NCBI GenBank assembly: GCA_019059635.1
Contig: JAGVRJ010000001.1
Span: forward strand, 3,286,001 to 3,350,000
Direction: 5' to 3'
Origin: Proales similis
Taxonomy: Eukaryota; Rotifera; Eurotatoria; Ploima; Proalidae
DNA: 64,000 bases
Shown: positions 34,706-43,971 of the stretch, piece after piece
Layout: every line of letters begins with the position of its first letter
How positions within the stretch are numbered: the first letter of the stretch is position 1
Notes under the pieces: model-generated
Seen by the model: the letters and a program-made list of their open reading frames with translations, nothing else
What the model was told of the DNA's origin: nothing
The model's database searches: none
Program-made: the position numbers and the translations under genes

Positions 34706-37700
34706 ATGGACAGAAATCGTGGCAGAGGTCGACCACGTCGCAGCCGATCGCCCTCGTTGGATCGCAATGAAGAGCAAGAGTTTCAAAGAAGACAGGACAG
34801 ACGAAGAAGCGATCAGGTTAGCCGCTCTAATCTATACGAAGAGCGAGAAAGAAACAGCCCTTACCGAGACGACTGGCGGCAAAATGATCCGACAAATCGG
34901 TCTGAATCGGGACGGTCTGGTTACAGCCGTCAGAATAGTGCTTCGTCTTACCAGAGCGATAGAAGCACTGACAATGCTCGCAGTCAGTACAAGGATCGAT
35001 CTGAGGGTCAGTACCAGTCGAGCTCAGGTCGAGATTCTTATTCACGTCAATCATACGGAGGCAGTGGCCGAGGTGGCTACGATCAAAGCCAGAGCATGGG
35101 GTCACATGATCGCAGAGATTCGTACGCAGATAAAAACAGAGGCGGCTTTGAACCTCAACGCAGCGTCGAACCGAGAGACAGAAGAGAATCGTATGGCGGC
35201 CACAGTCAACCTAGGTCCGGCCACCAGCCCAAAAGTGACTCATTCGGAGATCGGGGTCGGGCTGAAGATCATTCCAACTTTGGATCCAGAGACCGAAGAG
35301 ATTCTTATGGAGATCAAGGTCGCGGTGGCGGCGGAAACAACTCGAGACCAAACTCTGAGAGAGGAGACTCTCGATCAGACCGAGGCCGACCTGGCTCATT
35401 TAGAGGCGCACGACCACCCATGGGACCATCTGAACCTCGTCTTGTAGAGCAGACTGTTCAGCTAGCCTCAAACTTTTACGCTTTGCTCAACCCTCCCGAA
35501 TGGCGCCTCTACCAATACCACGTGACCATCGATCCAGACGTCCAAGCCAAAAAGCTGCGCAGATTCTTGGTCAAATCCAAACTCGACTCTGAGATCACAA
35601 CTGCTTTTGACGGATTTTCAACTTTGTTCGCTATCAAGCAGCTGTCCGATAATGTAAACGTCGCTCTGAGCGCTTTTCTCTAAAACTCTAAAACTGATTT
35701 GCTTCAATGCCAGTTGCTCAACTTCACCACTTTGACCAAAAGCGGCGAGGAGTACAAGGTGAGCTTGAAGCTCACGTGTGACATCCAGCCGTTTTCCAAA
35801 GAGTACTTTCGAATCGCCAATGTGGTGCTCAAAAGGTAAACAACCTGAGCCGTCTAGGTGGTTCATTTCAATTTGATTGCAACTTGCGCATAGATGTTTG
35901 ATGGAGCTGAACTACATCGAATTCGGACGCGAACGAGCCTACTTTGATTTCAAGAATTTGGAGTCGATCGAGCGCATGACGGGCATAAAACTGGCGCGTG
36001 GTTTCAAAATCTCGCTAGACTTTTACTCATCGCAAAAGGCTCTGATGTGTATCGAGCCGGCCAACAAGCTCTTCCGCACGGACAGTGTGCTCGAGCTGTT
36101 CAACAGTCTGATGAAGAGATCGCGAGATCAGAACGATTTCCGCGATCTGTGCACTCGAGAGCTGGTCGGGCAAATAGTCATGACCTCTTACAGCAACAAG
36201 CCTTACAAGATCGACGACATCGACTGGAACAGCTCGCCAAGCAGCACGTTCACCAAAGGCGACAAGGAGATAAGCTTCATCGATTACTACAAGCAAGCGT
36301 ATGGCTGCAGCATTCGAGATCCCAAACAGCCGCTTTTGGTGCATTTGCAAAAGCTAAAAGAGAGCGACGAGCGACGAGAGATTCGTCTCATACCCGAGTT
36401 GTGCTCGTTGTCGGGCAGCAGCCTGACCAGAGAAATGGACCCCAACACTCGTCGGGTAATAATCACTCAGACGAAAATGGAGCCGAGCGTTCGCTATCGT
36501 CTGCTCAACGACTTTGTGCGTCGTATCAGGGAGGAGGAAAAGTCAAAGGCCAACATCGAACGCTGGAACCTTCAATTCGAACAAGAGCCAATAAGCGTGA
36601 CTGGCCGAGTCCTGCCTGAGGTCGGCATCAATATCAATCAGGTAGACGGTCTACTTCTCGCCTCCAGCTGTGGCCAATACAAGTTAACGCGTCGACTGTC
36701 AAGGATCAAATCAGATCGAGCGACCGCGGCTGGGACTTTCATTTGAAAAACGTTTCAAGGTCACCAGACATGATGCACATCAACAACTGGATGCTGATCT
36801 ACTCGAGTTACAACAAGCGAGCGTGCGATCAGCTTTTGTCCAGTCTGACCAAAACTGGCTTGATCGGAGGAAGGGCCGAAATGTAAAGTGTATACGATTT
36901 TCACTTTAGACACCAAATTCCAGCATTTGCTTGAAAGGCACGAGATTCGCAGCGACCGAGCCGACGAGTTTGTGGCAGCGATTCGAAATTTGTTGGCCAA
37001 AATGCCCAAAACAGAGCTGGTCGTGTGCATTGTGAAGGATTCCGATTCGACCACGTACAGCGCCATAAAGAAAGTCTGCTGTGTGGAGTTTGGCAAACCA
37101 AGTCAAGTAATCACCTCGCGCGTTCTGAACAATCCAAGGATATTGGACGGAGTTTGCCGCAAAGTGGCAATTCAAATGAGCTGCAAGATAGGCGGCCAGC
37201 CCTGGGGCGTCGTGATCAGAGTAAGAAATTTAAAATTTCGAGTTTGAAGCAGCTCCAGACTGATTAAAGCTCGACGATTCAAAGTACAAGAGCATAATGG
37301 TGGTCGGCATTGACGCAACAAACGACAAATCAAAGAATCGCCGAGTGGTCGCTTTCACTGCGTCGATGGACAAGTGCGAGAGAGGAGCTTCGTGTCGAAA
37401 GTATTTCTCCAAATGTGTCATGGAGACCAAGGACCAGCTGTTTAGCAACTCGTTTCAGCCAATCTTCACTGGTAGCTGGACACGCTTCTAAATCGCTGTC
37501 TCTATGACCAAGCTGACAATTACTTTGATTTTTAGAAATGCTGTTGAACTACAGGAAGAAGAACGGAAGCTTTCCCGACCGCATCTTTGTCTATCGAGAC
37601 GGTTTGAACACATCTCAGGTGGAAGGAGCGCGTGAGTTTGAACTGGTAGCGATTAACAAGGCGATCAAAGAGGTCGACCCAGATTACAAGTACGAATCTT

Positions 37701-38263
37701 CTAAGCGACTAATTTAGATTCCGTTTGCTTTTAATGAGAGCTCTTTTCAGACCAATCTTGACGTTCATAATTGTAAAGAAACGAGGCAGCGCCAAGTTCT
37801 TCCGTCAAGCTCAAGACTCGTTCAACAATCCTTTGGCTGGAACTGTAATCGACAAGGACATCCTGAGACAAGAAAAGTTTGTTCAATCATTCATCGATTC
37901 AGGAAGAAATTTGATTCAGAATGGCTCAAACTTGAAGCCAAGAATTCTATCTGGTGCCGCAAACAGTCACATCGGGAACAGTCACTCCGACTCTCTATTA
38001 CCTAATGGATTCAGTGAAAGAAGAGGAGCTTAAGCGCTGTCAGCATTTGACTTTTGCTCTCACTCACATGTATTACAATTGGCCGGTAAGCAGTCCAGTC
38101 CCCTATCGTTCGCCTATTTTGATTGGGTCACACAGTTTCCTAAAAGGGTCCCATAAGAGTCCCTGCGCCGTGCATGTATGCAACCAAACTGTCGCGGCTG
38201 ATCGCCGAGTCAATTCACGAGAGCCATTCAGAGGCATTGAATGAAAAGCTCTTCTTTTTATAG
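34706..38263 (+). CDS. PIWI-clade Argonaute, predicted slicer-inactive
   Basis: piRNA-binding Argonaute. ATG 34706 directly follows CTAAAATTCTAG. Residues 1-240 are RG/RS-rich with repeated RDSY(G)-type units, likely arginine-methylated Tudor ligands. The N domain (ALLNPPEWRLYQYHV), PAZ (MTSYSNKPYKIDDIDWNSSPSSTF), RLIPELCSLSG, MID (YSAIKKVCC..GKPSQVI, QMSCKIGGQPW) and PIWI domain align with human PIWIL1. The introns are short and in frame, including one of 61 nt before FYLVPQTV. The first two catalytic Asp are present (MVVGIDATND, FVYRDG). The glutamate-finger position reads KDQLF instead of GQEL, and the final His reads VTPTLYY instead of VSPTHYN. The C terminus, EALNEKLFFL, is family-typical. 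Length is about 950 aa. Binding without slicing is inferred. Confidence 0.92.
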
Positions 38264-38404
38264 TCAATTTTGCACATAGACAAGACAATCGAAATCAAAT
38301 TCCTTTTTTATCCGAGAGTCGATATTCCCAATCAGATTTTTTAGATTCTATTACCTCAAATTCACGCCAAATTTTTATAAATTTTAGCAATCGTCTTCAA
38401 TTTT

Positions 38405-38410
38405 AATAAA
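38405..38410 (+). promoter_or_regulatory. PIWI poly(A) signal AATAAA
   Basis: The hexamer is 142 nt after the PIWI stop codon, at the edge of the AT-rich island. Confidence 0.5.
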
Positions 38411-38454
38411 ACAATTTTAAGCACAAGTTTGTTCGTTTTTGAGCCGTAACCTAA

Positions 38455-38706
38455 TTGAAAAGAGTTAATGGCTTAAAACCTGGGCTTTTTGCTTTTAAAC
38501 GATCAAATTTTAAAGATAGATTTTTAATATTTATTCTAAATGATTTAACACTTATAGACGAATACTGGAATAAGAGCTTACTAGCTAAAATTCCTAACTA
38601 TCTTAAAAGGAAAAATTCAAGAAGGAACTTTCCTCTCAATTTACTCCATGCTTTTACTGCGATTGCTTCGACTACTTACTTTTTCAAAACATTTTTTAAT
38701 CTTTAA
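38455..38706 (+). other. Unidentified AT-rich open frame
   Basis: An 83-codon open frame within the AT-rich island. Composition is plausible for a protein (Lys-, Phe- and Leu-rich) but no motif is recognised. The reverse strand of the same segment also looks weakly protein-like with stops. It may be a decayed remnant or chance. Confidence 0.2.
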
Positions 38707-40472
38707 TTTTAATTTCAAAGTTTTCCAACAACCCTTTAATTTTTGGAGAGAAAGATCTCTCTAACATCAAATATCTCTTAAACATCGAATACAAACGATT
38801 GTTTAAAGTTAAAATATCAATCTCTCTATCATGCGATCCTATAATTCTTATCAATTCATTTTCAATATCCTCCGTGGTGCGCACATTAACTGTGTTTGAT
38901 TTAGGAATACTGTTTGATTTAATACCCTAAATCCTGGCAATTATTTTTGTATTTTTCTCACTATCTTGTCTTGTATTGACAAGCTTCGGACTTGAATTGC
39001 CACTTGTTAGTAAACCAAGTGCAGTATTATGGTTTTGAGGAGCAGATCGTGATCGTGATGAATTAATTCTTTTTTCGGATTTTAAGTCTTTTTCGGTATC
39101 CTTCCTTAATAATTTTAGTTCTTCTGGCATATTCTCAATTTTGATGAATTCTTGATAACTAACTGGAGCAGGTTCACGTTCTTTTCTAGTCTTTGAGAGG
39201 CAATGTTTAGCCAGATTAGTGGCTAATCCCTGAGCGGAAATAAGCATATCTCTTGTATTCTTAGTTGAATATATTTTGATTTTAGGCCCTTTATCGTTAA
39301 TTCTAGGCTTGAGATTGCCACACAATCGTCCAGCTATTTGATAATGTTCATCAATGTCATCAAAGTAATTATTGAATTTATACGGGATAATCGCATGAGT
39401 AAACATGAATTCAGGACTCATAAAAGTTACTCCTCGTGAGATACAACCATGTCCAGTAATAGCGAATGGATAATTTTCAAGCTGATATTTTTTGTAAAAC
39501 TCTGGAATTATTTGGGAAAACTCTTTTGTTTTGGGCGCTGAATTTGTTTCTTCCTCGCATAATCTTCGTCGCTTTTTTGGGCTTGTCGATTGGTGGCTTG
39601 TTTTGAAATCTACTGTTTCTTTTCCATCGATAAAAAGCACTTGGCCATTGGTATTTATAACAAGTACCGCAAATCCTTTATTACACAAAACTTCCCGAGT
39701 TTCGTCATGTTTTTTTATTTTAACTTCGGCTGGGATGAACCATTTTGTTCCGGGTTTTAGTTCGGCTGCTTCCTTTTCCAAAATTTCCTTTAAAAACTCA
39801 ATGGGCTCAACTTTAGCTTGAACTTCAGCGCAAACAAACATAGAGCTATCCAAACTTTGATACAGGTCCGAAAAAGTTTTCTCCAAGGAAATTACATAAA
39901 GATTGCTTCCGAAAACTTCAGGATAGTCATACAATCGTCGCGGTGTAGCAGTCATACAATAGATTTTCTTTATATCCTGACTTTTCTTACTTTGAATTAT
40001 CAAATCTTGAACCGGCTTGATCTTAATTCCTTCATCAATTTCGTCAATCCAAAGGTAGAAACAAAATTCCCTGCCCTTTTCCTTGAATTCTTTGGCGGAT
40101 CGAAACTCTTCCATAAGCTTTTGTACATCATCACATTTATATCGATTTGTGCACATCAGTATTTTGTTATTTTCATTGTCCTTTACGTATTTTACTATAA
40201 CTTGATCCGTATTTTTGCAATTAACATTGTCGCTTTTGAAAGCTTGATAACCTTTTATTTTCTCCTTCTCCATTCTAGCAGTAAGTTGATTAACTTCTAA
40301 TAAACGGTTGTGACACATAAATAAAATGTATCTTTCTTTCCCGATCCTGGGCACCCTCCATTGTATTTATAATCTTCTCAATGTCCTTCAACTCTTGCAG
40401 CATTTCTGCTGTTTTCCCTGACTGACAGGGCTTAACCAATATTATTGGCTCTATTGTTGACCAGCTGGCCAT
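38696..40472 (-). pseudogene. Giant-virus-like SF2 helicase, disrupted
   Basis: A DEAD-like superfamily 2 helicase in AT-rich codons. Visible motifs in order are Walker A (KPCQSGKT), DEID as motif II, MTATP as motif III, a SRGVTF-type motif V and QIAGRLCG as motif VI. This layout resembles helicases of nucleocytoplasmic large DNA viruses more than cellular DEAD-box proteins. There are two breaks. Near 40350 the frame carrying Walker A ends and the rest continues in another frame. At 38927 an in-frame TAG stops it, after which the same frame stays open to 38696. No GT-AG intron of the local kind clearly repairs the first break. I infer an endogenised viral or horizontally acquired gene now decaying. 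A sequencing indel at the first break is possible. Confidence 0.7.
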
Positions 40473-41333
40473 TTACAGAATTTAAATACAAATTATTCTA
40501 TCTAAACAAAAATAGATTCGAAAATAGTATAATAAACATGTTTCAGGCACATATAATCCCAGGGATAAGATCATAATTAAAAGAATGCTTCTGGCAACTA
40601 TGAATGTGGTTGCATACGGATATTTTCTTTTCAAGCGTCATTGACAACCAAACAACAAATACGATTATTATTAAAAAATTAAGCAGCCCGAGTTAAGAAG
40701 TAAAATACTCAAAATTATGTTTCCTGAATAGACTTGGCAGCATTAAATCGAGAAAATGGGTTTTGCTCTAGCCCGGCGGGCTACACAGTTAAGTGCGCAA
40801 ACCTTAATAAAATTATATAACATTATAAAATACTAAGCAAAAATTTACTAGGCACAGGCAATATAACTCTATCGGAGTAATCAGCACAAGTTTAGGGCTG
40901 TTCTGTTCAATTTCGATGCTATTCGGTTTTGAATGGTCCACGACATACGCTCATAGATATGCCATAAAGAAATGACCCAGAGTTGTGTCGATCGATGAGC
41001 TTGATATTTATTGAGCCAGTGAGACTCTAAATTCCCCTTCAAGCTGATGAGCGAAGCCTCTTAACACCAATCCTCGATCGTCGGCTAAATCTAACAATTT
41101 CACTTAATTTATTAGAAAATAGCACCTTTCGACCTTGTGACTTGACACTGGCGCAAATCATCGTCTTTGAATCGCTGAATTTTTACCGCTTTCTATTTTA
41201 GACGCCTTGTTCTCTCAAAAATGACGTGCGAAAATAAAAAAATCATTTTTTTACCATTTGCAAATAATCACCAAAAATTGTGCTTAAAACATTTTTCTTG
41301 CTTCTTGACTGCTGGTGAAAAAGAAAGATCGAG

Positions 41334-43661
41334 ATGAAATTAAAAAGAGGATTGATTCTAATCCTGACTCTAATTGAGGCGATATGTAGAGCAGAAGCGT
41401 CAGTTCAGTGCAGTAGTGATTCAAACAGGCTTTACTCTCAGTGCTATATAATCATGAAATGTCCACAAATAGAGGCAGGTAGAGAATCGCAGTTGGAGAT
41501 ACAACACAAGAACAAGAACACACAGGAGTGTTGTGACAACAGCGAGGTTGATTTCTCGTTTAATTTTCCGTTCATGTTCGACACTAATCTGAGGGACTCG
41601 GTCAATTACAGTTCCATCTACGCCTCTTATCCGGCGAATTGCGTCAAGAATAAGAAAACAATCTCGGCCAACTACTACGCAATAAATGCCATCGACATTC
41701 GCTATAAAGTAGAAGCGCTCGGATCAAATATAATCCAAATCAAAATAAGATATGGCCTATTTCAACTGGTGGACGGAAAAAGACCAGTAGAGTGCTCGAA
41801 AGATCTGAATGTGTCTACTTTCAGATCAGACAATGAGTTTGATCTGGTTATAAATATCGGAATTAAGTACACTCAAGACACATGTGATCAATTGTTCAAC
41901 CAAGCGAACTTGAATCACTTCACCATGACCGAGCTGGTTGATTCAATGATCAAACGCAATATATTCGCATTCGAAGAGGCCAGGGCAATCAAAGATCTCA
42001 ACTCGTCCATCAAATATTTGGATCTATACGGTTATGGAATCAGACTTGATCGGCAGACATTTCCGAGTCGAGTGTTTGGCAAGACAACGCAAATATTGAT
42101 TGAGGGGGTAGTAGAAAAGTTTCAATCGGAAATTTTCAACTCAAGTAGCCTTAGGAAGCTGGATTTCTATATAACAAGTTTGAGAAGATTTCTGCACAAC
42201 AACGTAGATTGGCTTGACTTGGCCAATCATAGACTCACCGACAAGCCACTGAAAGTGTTCTTGAATGGCGCCAAAGGAAAACCGAATCCTGCAAACATTC
42301 GTGATGGCATCATCAATCGGTTGAGAAGCCAATACGACAATTTATATCAGCTAGACCCAGAAGATCATCTATTTGATGACAACGCGAGCTTTTGCATATT
42401 CTACAGAGTAAAAGAGTTGAATCTGAACGTTCAGTTAAAAGGCCTCATATTCGAGCGGCAAGGACAACACTCGTGTGGGTGTACCCTCTTTTGGCTGTGG
42501 AAGTCATTTCTACGAAATCAGTTTGACTTTTTCTACTACCAAGATTTGATCGAGTGTGAGAGACGCTCGAATGAACTGGAAAGAGAGTGCGACTTGGAAA
42601 AGATGGCCTCTAACTGTCATCTGAAAACAGTCCAACCGATCACAGACGAGAACGGATACACGTTCATCTGGAAGCTGAAAATTGCCGAATTCATCCTGAA
42701 CACAGTGACGGCCTCAGCGGTCAACTGCCTGGCAGTGCTGCTCAATGTGCATGTGGTGATTGTGTTCCGTCGAATGATGTCGTCGTCAGAGTTCAGGAAG
42801 AAGAAGTTGACAGACAAGAACCAGCCGATGTGGAGCTACATCTACTACAACACCTACTTTGTGCTCTTGCAGGCGCTCGTATTCGCCATGGAGCCGCTAA
42901 CCGCCTGCATCGAGTACAAGGGCATCTACTGCTCTCCGCTGATGCTCACCCGGTTCGCTCAAGCGTTTTACCTGTTTGTGCAGAGTTTGGCGGGCAACAG
43001 CCTGAAGCTGATGGCCAATGTGACCAACTCGCTTTTTGTGCTCTATCGCTTTGGCGTCAACACAGACAGTTTGGCCAGATTAAGGAGTTCCCGTCCTCTC
43101 AAGGTCGTTCTCTGCTGCATTCCTGCTGCCTTAGCCCTGAGCACCATCATTCTGTTTATGAACGAGAGGTTCGACTTGAGTGTGTTTGAAGATGATCTTC
43201 TGGACTATTTGTTAAGAGACAAATTCAAAAATCGCCGACCAAGCACTGTTCTTCAGGTCTTTTATCTGATCAACATGCTCCTGGGCAATATGGTGTTTAC
43301 ACTCTTTAACTTGGCCATCGACATTCGCCTACTATGCTTCTTGCGCAGTTTTCAGGCCGAACGACGCAAAGAAGGTGTCGAGAAGCGGGTGACCAAAATG
43401 ATCGTCCTCAACGGCCTCTTCGCCTTCCTGTTTCGAATGCCCGAAATAGCCGTCTCGATCTCCTACGTGGTGTTCACATTTGAGCCTCTGCTATTTCCTG
43501 AATGTTCGCTCAACTGGGAGCCGAATCATTCGGCATGTCCGAGCCTGATGAAAATCTCCAGATTCTTCTACTCGTTCACCTTCTTTGAGAATTATATTCT
43601 CCTCATGCTCTTTAATCCGGACTTTAAGAAGCAATCCAAAGACTTGTGGTCAAAATCATAA
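41334..43661 (+). CDS. Seven-transmembrane receptor with large ectodomain, intronless
   Basis: A single 775-codon exon. The signal peptide is GLILILTLIEAICRAEA. An extracellular part of about 435 residues contains many Cys (CSSDSN, CYIIMKCP, ECCDNSE, CGCTLFW, CERRSNELERECDL) and N-glycosylation sites (NYSS, NVST, NSSI, NSSS). Seven hydrophobic helices follow from about residue 455: AVNCLAVLLNVHVVIVF, TYFVLLQALVFAMEPLTACI, AQAFYLFVQSLAGNSLKLM, VVLCCIPAALALSTIILF, YLINMLLGNMVFTLFNL, MIVLNGLFAFLFRM..AVSISYVVF and FTFFENYILLMLFNPDFKK. The NP.F near the end is reminiscent of the rhodopsin-family NPxxY. No named family is recognised, and it is probably a lineage-specific chemosensory or peptide receptor. 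Confidence 0.75.
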   Translation: MKLKRGLILILTLIEAICRAEASVQCSSDSNRLYSQCYIIMKCPQIEAGRESQLEIQHKNKNTQECCDNSEVDFSFNFPFMFDTNLRDSVNYSSIYASYPANCVKNKKTISANYYAINAIDIRYKVEALGSNIIQIKIRYGLFQLVDGKRPVECSKDLNVSTFRSDNEFDLVINIGIKYTQDTCDQLFNQANLNHFTMTELVDSMIKRNIFAFEEARAIKDLNSSIKYLDLYGYGIRLDRQTFPSRVFGKTTQILIEGVVEKFQSEIFNSSSLRKLDFYITSLRRFLHNNVDWLDLANHRLTDKPLKVFLNGAKGKPNPANIRDGIINRLRSQYDNLYQLDPEDHLFDDNASFCIFYRVKELNLNVQLKGLIFERQGQHSCGCTLFWLWKSFLRNQFDFFYYQDLIECERRSNELERECDLEKMASNCHLKTVQPITDENGYTFIWKLKIAEFILNTVTASAVNCLAVLLNVHVVIVFRRMMSSSEFRKKKLTDKNQPMWSYIYYNTYFVLLQALVFAMEPLTACIEYKGIYCSPLMLTRFAQAFYLFVQSLAGNSLKLMANVTNSLFVLYRFGVNTDSLARLRSSRPLKVVLCCIPAALALSTIILFMNERFDLSVFEDDLLDYLLRDKFKNRRPSTVLQVFYLINMLLGNMVFTLFNLAIDIRLLCFLRSFQAERRKEGVEKRVTKMIVLNGLFAFLFRMPEIAVSISYVVFTFEPLLFPECSLNWEPNHSACPSLMKISRFFYSFTFFENYILLMLFNPDFKKQSKDLWSKS

Positions 43662-43971
43662 ACCCAACTTGATGATGTCACACTGTGTCAATCGTGTCCA
43701 GTTTGTGGTCGATGTTTGCTTGGAATACTCAAATGAATTCAATTGTCTGATTTATGTTTTTGTGTGGTCTCCCAAAAATTTAATGAATGAATGAACCTAA
43801 GCATTCAAAAGTGATTCTCAAGTATAATGCTTTTTATTCAAATGGTGCTGTAACAATGAAAGCGTGACAAAAGCAGTCCGAGAGACGAGAGAAGATAAAG
43901 TTTCTTCAATAATAGACTTCGCAGCTCTAGAAAATACTAAGCAGTAGCTATTTCTGGGCAAATCCCATCGA
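43662..43971. other. Convergent 3' region of the 7TM receptor and RNF10
   Basis: A 310-bp gap. TTTATT at 43833-43838 supplies AATAAA for the minus-strand RNF10 gene. Nothing else is seen. Confidence 0.5.

Larger units (their letters stand above)
38264..41333. other. AT-rich island, probably inserted DNA
   Basis: Between PIWI and the 7TM receptor the sequence turns clearly AT-rich, with A/T-ending codons in its open frames (AAA, ATT, TTT) unlike the C/G-ending codons of neighbours. It contains a broken giant-virus-like helicase on the minus strand and an unidentified 83-codon frame at 38455-38706 (+). The part from 40500 to 41333 shows no gene. I could not find terminal inverted repeats or a target-site duplication by eye. 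Confidence 0.6.

Noticed and set aside
36650-36750. PIWI ending near 36746 with a 289-codon frame
   Set aside because: The frame reads into an intron after VGININQ. The conserved MID and PIWI exons continue downstream in frame.
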